The notes under the pieces: generated by a model
Database searches by the model: none
What the model saw: the letters and a program-made list of their open reading frames with translations, nothing else
Told to the model about the DNA's origin: nothing
Made by a program: the position numbers and the translations under genes
NCBI RefSeq assembly: GCF_022828475.1
Contig: NZ_CP059557.1
Coordinates: forward strand, 62,001-126,000
Length of the DNA: 64,000 nucleotides
DNA from: Saccharopolyspora gloriosae
Lineage (GTDB): Bacteria > Actinomycetota > Actinomycetes > Mycobacteriales > Pseudonocardiaceae
Direction: 5' to 3'
In this document: piece by piece, positions 1-9,400 of the stretch
Layout of the letters: every line of letters begins with the position of its first letter
Numbering within the stretch: the first letter of the stretch is position 1

Positions 1-674
1 CGCAACACCTCGTGCGCGCCGACGCCGCGGGCGAGCTCCAACGCCCGGTCGGACACGTCCAGCGCGATCACCCTGGTCGAGGCCAAGGTCCGCAGCAGCT
101 GCACTCCGAGGTGTCCGAGCCCTCCGGCGCCGATGACCACCGCGGTGCTGCCCGCGACCAGCTTCGGCAGCGAACGCTTGATCGCGTGGTACGGGGTCAG
201 CCCCGCGTCGGTCAGCGGCGCGGCGGTCACCGGGTCCAGCCCGTTCAGCGGGACCACGTGCCGCGGATCATCGATGATCATGTATTCGGCCATGGCCCCG
301 GCCGCCCCGAGCCCCGGTGGGAAGATGCCCAGGCCGGAGGCGCGGGTGCAGTAGTTCTCCTTGCCTCCGGCGCACTTGTGGCAGGTCCCGCAACCCCACG
401 GCCCGTACACGGCGACCCGGTCTCCTTCGGACAACGAGCGCACTCCGGCGCCGAGCCCGGCGACCTCCCCCGCGCCCTCGTGCCCCAAGGTCAGCGGCAC
501 CGGGTACGGGAAGCCTTCGGCGGGCCAGCCCATCACGGAGATGTCCGAGTGGCACATGCCCGCGGCGAGCACCCGCAGCAGCACCTGGCCCGGCCCCGGT
601 TCGGGGATCGGCAGCTCGACGATCCGCGGCTTGCTGCCTGCTTGCACGTACTGGACGGCTTTCATCGTGCTCAT
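1..674 (-). CDS. Zinc-dependent alcohol dehydrogenase (C-terminus outside window)
   Basis: Medium-chain dehydrogenase that oxidises an alcohol or reduces an aldehyde with NAD(P). About 224 N-terminal residues are visible; the C-terminus lies beyond base 1. Read on the minus strand it begins MSTMKAVQYVQAG. The catalytic-zinc ligands appear in MCHSDIS and GHEGAG, the structural-zinc cysteines in the stretch CGTCHKCAGGKENYC, and the Rossmann motif is GAGGLGHLGVQLL. I chose the ATG at 674 because GGAG lies 10 bases upstream; an ATG three codons later is also possible. It starts 37 bases after the SDR stop, so the two probably share a transcript and may act on the same alcohol or hydroxyacyl substrate (inference). 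Substrate is not readable from sequence. Confidence 0.9.
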   Translation of the reverse strand, partial: MSTMKAVQYVQAGSKPRIVELPIPEPGPGQVLLRVLAAGMCHSDISVMGWPAEGFPYPVPLTLGHEGAGEVAGLGAGVRSLSEGDRVAVYGPWGCGTCHKCAGGKENYCTRASGLGIFPPGLGAAGAMAEYMIIDDPRHVVPLNGLDPVTAAPLTDAGLTPYHAIKRSLPKLVAGSTAVVIGAGGLGHLGVQLLRTLASTRVIALDVSDRALELARGVGAHEVL

Positions 675-710
675 CGTCGGGTATCTCCGCCTCGGGATGC
701 GTTCAGCTGA

Positions 711-1469
711 TCACTTCGGGGCCATCCGGAGGGCTCCGTCCATGCGGATGACCTCGCCGTTGAGGTAGTCGTGCTCGACGATGTTCACCGCGAGCCGGGC
801 GTAGTCGCCGGGGACGGCCAGGCGCTTCGGGAAGGGGACGCCCGCGGCGAGGCCCGCGCGGTACTCCTCGTTGACGGTGGCCAGCATCGGGGTGTCCACG
901 ATGCCGGGCGCGATCGTCATCACCCGGATTCCGGCCGAGGACAGGTCGCGCGCGGCGGGCAGCGTGAGGCTGGCGACTCCGCCCTTGGAGGCGGCGTAGG
1001 CGGCCTGGCCGATCTGGCCGTCGAAGGCGGCGACGGAGGCGGTGTTGATGACGACGCCGCGCTGGCCTTCGCGGTCGGGGTCGGTCTCGCGAATCGCGGG
1101 AGCCGCCAGCCGCAGCACGTTGAACGTGCCGAGCAGGTTGACCTCCAGGACCTTGCGGAACAGGTCGAGGTCGTGCGGTCCCTGCTTGCCGCTGATCCGC
1201 GCGGACGGTCCGATCCCGGCGCAGTTGACGACGATCCGCAGCGGCACGTTTGCTCCGGCGGCCTGGTCGACGGCGGTCTGCACCTGCGCGGCGTCGGTGA
1301 CGTCGGCGCCGCTGAAGGTCACCCCGTCGACAGGGGCCGCGGCGGCCACCGCGTCCGGCAGGTCCACGCCGAACACGTGCGCCCCTCGTTCGGCGAGTGC
1401 GCGGGCGGTGGCGGCGCCGAGCCCGGAGGCGGCTCCGGTGACGATGGCCGCGGTGCCGGTGATCTGCAT
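711..1469 (-). CDS. Short-chain dehydrogenase/reductase, 3-hydroxyacyl-CoA dehydrogenase type
   Basis: NAD(P)-dependent oxidoreductase of 252 residues, normal length for the classical SDR family. The cofactor motif GAASGLG is near residues 12-18, NCAGIG forms the NAG-type motif, and the catalytic Ser-Tyr-Lys set is seen in NTASVAA and YAASKGG. The closing part, with APGIVDTPML and a C-terminal MDGALRM, resembles type-2 3-hydroxyacyl-CoA dehydrogenases (HSD17B10-like), so beta-oxidation of an acyl-CoA is the likely role. The ATG is preceded by GAAGGAG at good spacing. It is the first gene of a two-gene unit with the alcohol dehydrogenase, and is divergent from ugd. Confidence 0.92.
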   Translation of the reverse strand: MQITGTAAIVTGAASGLGAATARALAERGAHVFGVDLPDAVAAAAPVDGVTFSGADVTDAAQVQTAVDQAAGANVPLRIVVNCAGIGPSARISGKQGPHDLDLFRKVLEVNLLGTFNVLRLAAPAIRETDPDREGQRGVVINTASVAAFDGQIGQAAYAASKGGVASLTLPAARDLSSAGIRVMTIAPGIVDTPMLATVNEEYRAGLAAGVPFPKRLAVPGDYARLAVNIVEHDYLNGEVIRMDGALRMAPK

Positions 1470-1507
1470 GTGGCTCCTTCGGTACGAGATCGGTCGCCTG
1501 TAGTTAA

Positions 1508-1535
1508 GCAGTACTGGGCGATCTTGTGCAGTACT
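1508..1535. promoter_or_regulatory. Direct repeat of GCAGTACT, candidate operator
   Basis: GCAGTACT occurs at 1508-1515 and again at 1528-1535, 20 bases apart start to start. Each copy contains the palindrome AGTACT. They lie 39-66 bases upstream of the SDR start, inside the SDR/ugd divergent region, where a repressor or activator site would be expected. No regulator gene is adjacent, so the binding protein is unknown. Confidence 0.35.
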
Positions 1536-1745
1536 CCTGCGCGGGCGCCGCCGGGGGCTCGTCCGTGCCGGGCTCGGTGCTTGAACGGGCGCACACCGGT
1601 GCGTCACCACCGGAGCAGCAGCGTGTGAACAGTTCCCAAAGCGCCGCTCGCGGCGCCGGCGATGTGCCACGATCTCGTCGAGGTCAGCTTCCCGGCCTGG
1701 GATTTCCCGGTCGGTCCGCGCGCTGTCGACGGAGGTCGGTGCACC

Positions 1746-3056
1746 GTGTTCGCTCGTCGGATCGTGGTCGTCGGGACGGGTTACGTCGGATTGACGACGG
1801 GTGCGTGCCTGGCGTCGCTCGGCCATCACGTGGTGTGCAGCGACGTGGACGCGGCGAAGATCGCGCGGCTTTCGCGCGGTGAGGTCGGCATCTTCGAACC
1901 CGGCTTGAGCGAGTTGGTCGCGGAGGGCATCGCGGCGGGCCGGCTGGAGTTCGTGCTGGGTTCGGCGCACGCCGTGGCCGACGCCGAAGTGGTGTTCCTG
2001 TGCGTGCCGACGCCGATGGGCTCGGGAGGCGGCGCGGATCTCGCGGCGGTCGAGTCGGTCGTCGCCGAGGTCGCCGAGGTGCTGCCGACGGGCTGCGTGC
2101 TGGTGTGCAAGTCGACGGTGCCGGTGGGCACCTCGGCACGGGTCGCCGAACTCGTCGGGCGCCCGGACGTGGCCGTGGTGTCGAACCCGGAGTTCCTGCG
2201 GGAAGGCTCCGCGGTGCACGACTTCCTGAACCCGGACCGGATCGTGGTGGGCTCCGCGTCGCAGGACGCGGCCGAGCGGGTCGCCGCGCTGTACGCGCGG
2301 CTGGGTGCGCCGACGGTGCTGACGGACGCGCCGAGCGCGGAAATGGTCAAGTACGCGGCGAACTGCTTCCTCGCCACGAAGCTGTCGTACGTCAACGCGG
2401 TGGCCGAGCTGTGCGAACGGCTCGGCGCGAACATCTCCGACGTCACCGAAGGAATGGGCTACGACCGGCGGATCGGGCAGTCGTTCCTGCAGCCCGGCCC
2501 CGGCTGGGGCGGGTCCTGCCTGCCGAAGGACACCGCGGCGTTGCTGCAGGTGGCGCAGTCGGTCGGGTTCGATTTCGAGCTGCTGGGCGCGACGATCGAC
2601 TCGAACACGCGGCAGCGGGAGCAGATGGTGGCCAAGGTCGCCGACGCGTGCGGAGTCGGCGTGGCCGGTTCGCTCGACGGGGTCCGGCTGGGGTTGCTGG
2701 GGTTGACGTTCAAGGCGGGCACGGACGACCTGCGGGACTCGCCCGCGCTCGCGGTGGCGGAGCTGCTGGCCGCGCGCGGCGCTGAGCTGGTGGCCTGCGA
2801 TCCGGGGCTGCGCGGGGACGAAGCGCCGTTGCAGGGCGTGGTGTCGCTGGTCGACGATCCGTACGAGGCGGCCAAGGGCTCCGCCGGGCTGGTGGTGCTC
2901 ACCGAGTGGCAGCAGTTCCGGGCGCTGGACTGGCCGCGGGTGGCGGGACTGCTGGCCGGGCCGGTCGTGGTGGACACCCGGAATCACCTCGATCCGGACG
3001 TGCTCCGCCGCGCGGGCATCTCCTGGCGCGGCGTGGGCCGCCTTCCCGTCGGCTGA
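1746..3056 (+). CDS. ugd: UDP-glucose 6-dehydrogenase
   Basis: Oxidises UDP-glucose to UDP-glucuronate in two NAD-dependent steps, supplying the precursor for uronic-acid-containing polysaccharides and glycans. Product is 436 residues, usual for the family. The N-terminal Rossmann motif VVGTGYVGL is near residue 8; NPEFLREGSAV is the conserved substrate segment; the catalytic cysteine is in GGSCLPKDT near residue 258; GLTFKAGTDDLRDSPAL marks the C-terminal UDP-binding domain. I chose the GTG at 1746, which has GGAGG 10 bases upstream; the reading frame is open further upstream, but that would add an unconserved leader. It stands alone, divergent from the SDR gene. A large glycosyltransferase fusion lies 3.4 kb away and could draw on the same sugar-nucleotide pool (inference). 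Confidence 0.95.
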   Translation: MFARRIVVVGTGYVGLTTGACLASLGHHVVCSDVDAAKIARLSRGEVGIFEPGLSELVAEGIAAGRLEFVLGSAHAVADAEVVFLCVPTPMGSGGGADLAAVESVVAEVAEVLPTGCVLVCKSTVPVGTSARVAELVGRPDVAVVSNPEFLREGSAVHDFLNPDRIVVGSASQDAAERVAALYARLGAPTVLTDAPSAEMVKYAANCFLATKLSYVNAVAELCERLGANISDVTEGMGYDRRIGQSFLQPGPGWGGSCLPKDTAALLQVAQSVGFDFELLGATIDSNTRQREQMVAKVADACGVGVAGSLDGVRLGLLGLTFKAGTDDLRDSPALAVAELLAARGAELVACDPGLRGDEAPLQGVVSLVDDPYEAAKGSAGLVVLTEWQQFRALDWPRVAGLLAGPVVVDTRNHLDPDVLRRAGISWRGVGRLPVG

Positions 3057-3329
3057 TCCCTTCGCGTTCCCCGGCCGCCGAGCGGGGCGATCACCGTGAG
3101 GTACCGGCGGCGTCCTGGATCGGGTGATCCGGAATCGAGCCGGGCTGCGGCGTTCGGCGGAACGAGCTTGCGTCACCACGGGACCGCAGCCTGTGGACCG
3201 CGATCGCGGGAGCCCGCGGCTCGGGGGCGGGCGACGGGTGGCGCTTGCCGCCGGCGTCGTGCGCGCGAGGAATTGTCCCCAGGCTGCCCAGCGGTCGGGC
3301 GTGCCAGCGTAAACACTTCTTCCACATCC

Positions 3330-3429
3330 TGTGGACAACTCCGTTCATCAAGGTCCGAGGCGGGTGCGGCGACCACGCTGAGGCTAGTTGTGCACAGTTG
3401 TGGACGAAGTTATCCACAGGTGTGCACAA
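3330..3429. other. Cluster of DnaA-box-like 9-mers in a gene-free region
   Basis: The 736 bases between ugd and the response regulator hold no gene I can support. They hold five DnaA-box-like 9-mers. TGTGGACAA at 3330-3338 is the exact complement of the actinobacterial box TTGTCCACA. Then come TTGTGCACA (3388-3396, plus), TGTGGACGA (3399-3407, minus), TTATCCACA (3410-3418, plus, identical to the classical E. coli box) and TGTGCACAA (3421-3429, minus). The last four start exactly 11 bases apart, alternate in strand and form an imperfect palindrome. No dnaA, dnaN or gyrB is near, so this is not an obvious oriC. A DnaA-titration site, a DnaA-regulated site, or another protein's palindromic operator are the options. 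Confidence 0.6.
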
Positions 3430-3721
3430 CTTCTCGGTGGCGTTGGTGGAGCCGGGTGCGTCGGCCCGACGGGGCCGCGACCCAGGGTGATGCCGAACCA
3501 CCGCATCTGGGACTGGCGCAATCGGCGCTCGACGGACTCGGTGTCACGGCACCGGTGATGGGACTCGCCGTCAAAGCGGGCGCCGCGTAGTCGGTCCGCT
3601 CACCGCGTCGGGGAACTTCGGAACCAGGGATCGACAGCTCGTGGCCGACCGCAGGGCGGTGGGCGAGCAAAGACGCGGCCAGACCACGGGCAGGTGGATC
3701 ATCGGAGCCCGCTCCGATCGA

Positions 3722-3765
3722 GGTGCTGGTCGCCGCTCATCGGCTCCGCCGCTGACCGGCCAACG
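3722..3765 (+). repeat. Dispersed intergenic repeat, partial copy A
   Basis: Bases 3735-3756 are identical over 22 bases to 62848-62869 (core GCTCATCGGCTCCGCCGCTG), and similarity continues on both sides (GCTGGTC upstream, CAACGA downstream). A third, more diverged copy lies near 27.3 kb on the other strand. All three are between genes. This copy is just downstream of the response-regulator gene. Confidence 0.6.
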
Positions 3766-3792
3766 ATCGGAAGATCGTTCGGAAGGTGGCCC

Positions 3793-4455
3793 CTAAGCGC
3801 CCAGCCGATAGCCCATGCCGCGGACCGTGCGGATGCGCTCGCTGCCGATCTTGCGGCGCAGCGCCCGCACGTACACGTCCACCACGTTCGAACCGGGATC
3901 GAAGTCGTAACCCCACACGTGCGACAAGATCTGCTCCCTGGACAGCACCTGCCCGGAGTGCCGCAGGAAGAGCTCCAGCATCGCGAACTCGCGGGCCGTG
4001 AGGTCCACCGTCGCCTCCGGCAGCTGAGCTCGCCGCGTCCGCAGATCCAGCGACAGCTCACCGTCCCGCAGCACCGTCACCTCCGGCGTGCGATCCGAGG
4101 ACCGCAGCCGCAACCGGACCCGCGCCAGCAGCTCCTCGAACCGGAACGGCTTGGTCATGTAGTCGTCCGCGCCGCCCTCCAGCCCGGCGACCGTGTCGTG
4201 CACCGAGTCCCGCGCCGTCAGGATGATCACCGGCAGCGTGACGCGGTGCGCCCGCACGGCCTGCAGCACCGAGAAACCGTCCTTGCCGGGCAACCCGAGG
4301 TCCAGCACTGCGAGGTCGTAGTCCCCGCTGAGCAGCAGTTCCTGCGCGGTACCGCCGTCCCCGGCCACCGCGGTGCCGAAGCCGTTGGCGCGCAACCCCT
4401 TCTCCAGGAACGCCGCGATGCGCGCCTCGTCCTCCACGATCAGGATCTTGCTCAT
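3793..4455 (-). CDS. OmpR/PhoB-family response regulator
   Basis: DNA-binding regulator of 220 residues, phosphorylated by the overlapping histidine kinase. The receiver domain occupies about residues 1-115: acidic pocket VEDEAR, phospho-acceptor Asp in LAVLDLGLPGKDG, and the conserved Thr and Lys in ILTARDS and DYMTKPFRF. The C-terminal winged helix runs from about 125 to 220 (LTAREFAMLELFLRHSG, GSNVVDVYVRALRRKIG, TVRGMGYRLG). Its ATG overlaps the kinase stop codon by four bases (ATGA), so translation is coupled. The order kinase then regulator is the reverse of the commoner arrangement. Targets are not shown; the inverted repeat upstream of the operon is a candidate binding site. Confidence 0.94.
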   Translation of the reverse strand: MSKILIVEDEARIAAFLEKGLRANGFGTAVAGDGGTAQELLLSGDYDLAVLDLGLPGKDGFSVLQAVRAHRVTLPVIILTARDSVHDTVAGLEGGADDYMTKPFRFEELLARVRLRLRSSDRTPEVTVLRDGELSLDLRTRRAQLPEATVDLTAREFAMLELFLRHSGQVLSREQILSHVWGYDFDPGSNVVDVYVRALRRKIGSERIRTVRGMGYRLGA

Positions 4456-5930
4456 GCATGGACCTCCTCGGCGGTCGCGGTGGGGCCGGTCGTTGCGAGG
4501 CCGGGCGCGGCACCCGGCCGGGCGGGCAGGTCCAGGCCGAACGTGGCTCCCGAACCGGGCTCCGACAGCACCCGCACCCGCCCGTGGTGCGCTTCGGCGA
4601 TGGCCGCGACGATCGCCAGCCCGAGCCCGGCGCCGCCTCGGCCGGGGCCGCTGCCGTGCGCGAACCGGGCGAAGATCTGCTCCACCTCGGCCGGATCCAC
4701 CCCCGGCCCGTCGTCGGTGACCCACAGCGTCAGCCGGCCCAGGCTCAACGCGGACCCGATGCGGATCTCCGCGCCGTCCTCGGTGTGCTGCACCGCGTTC
4801 TGCGCGAGCTGCACCACGGCCTGGGTGAGCCGCTGCTCGTCCACGACCACGTCGCCTTCACCGATGCTCTCCAATACCCACCGCCGGTCGGCGATGGAGC
4901 GGACCTTCGCGTCGATGTCACTGGTGAGCTCGGCGAGCGACACCTCGGCGGGGCGCACGAAGTCCGGCCGGTCGGCCTTGGCCAGCACCAGCAGGTCCTC
5001 GACGATGCGGGTCATCCGGTCCAGCTCGTCGGTGCACAGCCGCACCACCTCGTCGCGCTCGCCCGGATCGTCCCCGAGCAGTTCGAGGTTCCCGCGCACG
5101 ATGGTGATCGGGGTGCGCAGCTCGTGGCTGGCGTCGTCGACGAACTGGCGCTGCGTGCTGAACGCGGACTCCAGGCGGTCCAGCATCGCGTTGAACTGGT
5201 AGGCGAGCGCGGCGATGTCGTCGCGGCCCTCCACCGGGATGCGCCGCGTGAGGTCGTGCTCGCTGATCTCCGCGGCGGCCTGCCGCACGGTGCGCACCGG
5301 CGCGAGGATCGCCCCGGCCACCACCCACGAGGACGCCGCCGCCAGCAGCACGCCGAACGCGCTGACCAGCACCAGGATGCGCACGACGCCGTTCACCTCG
5401 GAGACGTCGGCGGCGGTGAAGTGGCCGGTGAGGAACCAGGCCTGCTGGTCGCCGTCGGTGTGCGTCTGGATCTTGACCCAGCGCAGCGGCCCGGCGCCGG
5501 TCTGCGCTGTCCCGTGCTCGTTCGGGTCGGCGACGATGCGTTCGAGCAGTCCCGGATCGTGCATGACCCCGCGGATGTGCCTGTCCTGGGACTGCATGTG
5601 CCACTTCAGCCCGGTGGGGGTCTCCCACGCGCCGACCATGACCTCCCACGAGTCCGGGTACTGCTGCCGGAGGTAGGTGTCGAACAGCGCGCCGGGCTCG
5701 GCGATCAGCGCGCCGGTCACCGGATGGCGCCCGACCTCGGCGAAGTTGACGAACTCGCCGCCCTCCTGCTCCAGCGAGGCGGTGACCTTGTTCATCGCGT
5801 CGTTGTGCAGGAACCGCCACACCAGCAGCACGATCCCGGTCAGCACGACGACCAGCACGAGCAGCATCCAGCCCATGATCTGCGCGCGAGCCGGGACGCG
5901 GGTGCCGCTGCGGCGCGGCTCAGTCGTCAT
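4452..5930 (-). CDS. Sensor histidine kinase with HAMP domain
   Basis: Membrane sensor kinase of about 492 residues. A first transmembrane segment (LLVLVVVLTGIVLLVW) near residues 20-40 is followed by an extracytoplasmic sensor region of about 150 residues, a second transmembrane segment (ILVLVSAFGVLLAAASSWVV) and a HAMP linker. The kinase core has DASHELRTPITIVRGNLE (phospho-acceptor His), the N box QLAQNAVQHT, and ATP-lid motifs DDGPGVD and GAGLGLAIV. The sensor region matches nothing I recognise. The start is uncertain: 5930 gives a compact N-terminus, while an in-frame ATG at 5963 adds a Thr/Ser-rich leader that only mirrors the acidic tail of the upstream gene in another frame. It overlaps that upstream gene and the regulator downstream, so three proteins are made from one message. 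Confidence 0.92.
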   Translation of the reverse strand: MTTEPRRSGTRVPARAQIMGWMLLVLVVVLTGIVLLVWRFLHNDAMNKVTASLEQEGGEFVNFAEVGRHPVTGALIAEPGALFDTYLRQQYPDSWEVMVGAWETPTGLKWHMQSQDRHIRGVMHDPGLLERIVADPNEHGTAQTGAGPLRWVKIQTHTDGDQQAWFLTGHFTAADVSEVNGVVRILVLVSAFGVLLAAASSWVVAGAILAPVRTVRQAAAEISEHDLTRRIPVEGRDDIAALAYQFNAMLDRLESAFSTQRQFVDDASHELRTPITIVRGNLELLGDDPGERDEVVRLCTDELDRMTRIVEDLLVLAKADRPDFVRPAEVSLAELTSDIDAKVRSIADRRWVLESIGEGDVVVDEQRLTQAVVQLAQNAVQHTEDGAEIRIGSALSLGRLTLWVTDDGPGVDPAEVEQIFARFAHGSGPGRGGAGLGLAIVAAIAEAHHGRVRVLSEPGSGATFGLDLPARPGAAPGLATTGPTATAEEVHA

Positions 5931-6186
5931 CGTCGATGTCGTCGTCGGGCTCGTCGTCGTCATCTTCCGGTTCCGGCGGCGGCAGGTCGGCGGGCGGCGA
6001 AGTCGACGTGGCGGGCGCGAGCGTGGGAACGGGACCGGGTCCCGGCCCGGGCGCGTTCCCCACGTGCACCTCGGCGGGCACCTGCGGGTTGCGGGGTCCG
6101 TTGGTCACGGCGTAGCTGAACAGCACCACGGCGATCGGCAGGGCAAGCGCGGCGATGAGCAGCGGCAATCTGGTCACCGGCCTCAT
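5920..6186 (-). CDS. Small membrane-anchored protein with acidic tail
   Basis: Hypothetical protein of 88 residues. A basic start (MRPVTR) precedes one hydrophobic segment (LPLLIAALALPIAVVLFSYAV), which reads as an uncleaved signal anchor. A Pro-rich linker follows, then a tail made almost only of Asp and Glu (last 17 residues, EPEDDDDEPDDDIDDDD). The stop codon overlaps the start of the sensor kinase, so the two are probably co-translated. I do not recognise the family. A secreted acidic tail beside a sensor kinase suggests a cation- or cell-wall-sensing accessory protein, but that is inference from position and composition only. Confidence 0.7.
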   Translation of the reverse strand: MRPVTRLPLLIAALALPIAVVLFSYAVTNGPRNPQVPAEVHVGNAPGPGPGPVPTLAPATSTSPPADLPPPEPEDDDDEPDDDIDDDD

Positions 6187-6230
6187 GACTTCATCCTGGC
6201 CGCCGTACCCCGGGCCGGGGATGAAAGCGG

Positions 6231-6248
6231 CATGAGAACTTTCTCATG
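6231..6248. promoter_or_regulatory. Inverted repeat upstream of the two-component operon
   Basis: CATGAGA at 6231-6237 and TCTCATG at 6242-6248 form a perfect 7-base inverted repeat with a 4-base centre (ACTT). It lies 44-62 bases upstream of the first gene of the kinase operon, in the 249-base gap shared with the divergent glycosyltransferase gene. A site here is well placed for autoregulation by the OmpR-type regulator, although such regulators more often bind direct repeats. Confidence 0.45.
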
Positions 6249-6435
6249 AACGGTCGCCCGGGTTGCCCGGATACCGAACCTCGGGACGCCGCCGACGGGC
6301 TAGCCTGCACCACGAACGGGTGTGTCCGGGCGTCGCGAACAGGCTCCGCGCCGGCAGGTGCCAGCTCGTGCCCGCCACCGGCCCCGCCACCCGCGACAAG
6401 AGCAACGACAGGCACTGGGGTCGAGGACAGACGCG

Positions 6436-9400
6436 ATGGATGACGACAGCGACCGGCTGATCGAGTGGACCGGGGAGCGTTGCGTGCCCTGGGCCGACGA
6501 CGTGCAGGTCATCTACGAGCACTACCACCGCTACGCGTTGGCGGCGCGGTTCGTCCGCGGCAAGCGGGTGCTGGACCTGGCGTGCGGTGAGGGCTACGGG
6601 GCCGCGTTGCTGGCCGCCGAGGGCGCCGAGGTCGTGGGCCTTGATGTCGACCCGGTGACGGTGCAGCACGCCGCCCGCAACTACGGCGGGCGCGACGTCA
6701 CGTTCCGCACCGGTTCCATCACCGACCCCGAGGTGCTGGCCGACGAGAAGCCGTTCGACGTGGTGGTGTGCTTCGAGGCGATCGAGCACGTGGCCGAGCA
6801 CGACGCGGTGCTCTCGCTGGTCCGCTCCCGGCTCGAACCGGGCGGCCTGTTCCTGGTCAGCACCCCGGACACGGCGATCTACCAGCACGAGCACGGCAAC
6901 GACAACCCGTTCCACGTCAAGGAGCTCACCGGGCCGCAGTTCGAGGCGCTGCTGGAGGGTTCGTTCCGGCACGTGGCGGTGTTCCGGCAGAACACCGCGA
7001 TCGGCTCGGTGCTCACCCCGTCCGATCCGGGGGATCTGGACACCGCGATCGAAGGCGTCCGGCTGCAGACCCTGCACCAGGAGGAGTCGGGGGCGTGGAC
7101 GGTCCGCCAGGGCCTGCCGCACACCTATCTGCTGGGCGTCGCCTCGGATCGCAGGCTGCCGAAGCTGCCCGCCGCCGCGGTGCTGCTCGACGACGAACTC
7201 ACCCTCGCCCGCCGGGCGGGGGAGCCGATCATCTCCCAGCGCGACGAGGCCGTCGCCGACGTGGCCAAGCTCAACGAGCACTACCAGCGCAGCCGCGCCG
7301 AATCCGAGGAGCTCAAGGCAGCGATCGCCAGGCTGGAGGAGCTGCGCCAGGCCGAGGAGCGCCGCGCCGACGAGCAGGTGCGGGAGCAGCAGCGGCTGCG
7401 GTCCGCGAGCGGCGAGCTCGAAGCGCAGCTCGACGAGGCGCGGCTCGGTGCGGAACGGGACGCCGCGCGCATCGAATGGCTGCGGGACACGGTGACCCGC
7501 GTCGAGCAGCGGGCGGCGGAGGCGGAACGGCGCTGCGGCGAGCTGGAGACGCGCAACGCCGAACTGGTCGCGCAGAACTCGGCGCTGGTGCAGCGCGCGG
7601 TGCGCAAGTACCGCACCGTCGTCGAGCTGGTCGCGCCGCGCGGCACCGCCCGCCGCGACGTGTACGAACTCGCCCTGGGGCGCCAGCCCGGCGCGGCCGC
7701 GGTCGCGCAGCGGCAGGAGACGGGGCCGCTGCCGGTGCCGCGCAGCGACGAACCGGTGGTCAGCGTGATCATCCCGGTGCACGGCAAGTGGCCGTACACC
7801 CGGCAGTGCCTGCGGTTCCTCGCCGGGCACCTGGTGTCGGTGCCGTTCGAGGTGATCGTCGTGGACGACGCGTCCCCGGACGACAGCGCGGTGCGGCTCG
7901 CGGCCTGCGAGGGCGTGCGGCTGGTGCGCGCCGAACGCAACCTCGGGTTCATCGGCGCCTGCAATCTCGGTGCGCAGCATGCTCGCGGCAGGCACCTGTT
8001 CTTCCTGAACAACGATGCGGAGGTCACCGAGTCCTGGCTGGACATCCTCGTGTCCACAATGGACGCTGATGAGCGGATCGGGCTGGTGGGGGCGAAACTC
8101 GTCTACCCCGACGGCCGGTTGCAGGAGTGCGGCGGCATCGTCTGGTCCGACGGCACCGGCTGGAACCTGGGCCGCAACGGCGAACCGAACGCCTCCGAGC
8201 ACACCGTGCTGCGCGACGTCGACTACTGCTCCGGCGCGGCGATCCTGGTCCGCGCCGAAGTGTTCCGCCAGGTCGGCGGCTTCGACTCCCGGTTCGCCCC
8301 CGCCTACTACGAGGACACCGACCTCGCGTTCGCGGTGCGCGCCGCGGGCTACCGCACCGTCGTGCAGCCGAAAGCCGTGGTGGTGCACCACGAAGGCGTC
8401 TCCAACGGCACCGACCTTTCCACCGGCGTGAAGCGGCACCAGGAACTGAACCGCCAGGTGTTCGTGGACAAGTGGAAGGACGCCCTCGCCGACCACCTTC
8501 CGGAAGCGTCGCCGCGCAATCTGTGGCTCGCGCGGGAACGCGGCGACCGCGGCCACCACGGTCCGATCGTGCTGGTCAAGGATCACCAGGTGCCGCGCCC
8601 GGACTTCGACTCCGGCTCGGTGCGGATCCGCCGCGTGCTGGAGCAGTTCGTGGAACTGGGCGCGCGCGTGGTGTTCTTCCCCGGCAACCACGCCCGGCTG
8701 GAGCCCTACACCACCGAACTCCAGCAGGCCGGGGTGACGGTGCTGCCGGAACCGCAGCTGCAGCAGGCCTTCCTGGCCGAGGCGGGCACCGAGATCTCGC
8801 TGGCGGTGCTGTCGCGCCCGCAGGTCGCGTGGAGCCTCGTGGAGGAGCTGCGGATTTGCGCGCCGCAGGCCGTGATCGCCTACGACACGGTGGACGTGCA
8901 CTTCCTGCGGTTGCAGCGCCAGGCGGTGCTCGCCGGGGAACAGGGCGAGCCGGAGGTGGAGAAGTCGTTGCGCCGCAAAGCCTTCGCCTCCCGCGAGATG
9001 GAACTGGGCCTGGTGCGCTCCTGCGACGTCACGCTCGTCGTGTCCGAGGCGGAACAGGAACTGCTCGCCGAACTGGTCCCCGAAGCCGACGTCCGGGTGC
9101 TGTCCAACGTGCACGACGTGCGGGACGGGGCCGCGCACCCGCGAGGACGCCGCGACGTGCTGTTCGTCGGCAGCTTCGACCACCCGCCGAACCGCGACGC
9201 CGCGCTGTGGGCCGTCCGGGAGATCATGCCGCTGGTCCGCGAGCACTGCCCGGACGCCGTGCTGCACGTCGTCGGCTCGAACCCGACCGATGAGGTGCTC
9301 GCGCTCGCCGGGGACGGCGTCGAAGTGCACGGCTGGGTGCCGGACCTCGAAGCGCTGTACGCGAGGAGCCGGGTCACGCTCGCACCGCTGCGGTTCGGCG

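Noticed and set aside
1470-3338. A long open frame on the minus strand that continues upstream of the SDR start, opposite ugd
   Set aside because: It has no conserved residues and is the shadow of ugd in a G+C-rich frame. The SDR fold starts at the ATG at 1469 with its own ribosome-binding site.
3330-3429. oriC at the DnaA-box cluster
   Set aside because: No dnaA, dnaN, recF, gyrB or rpmH nearby and no AT-rich unwinding element. The boxes are reported as a cluster only.
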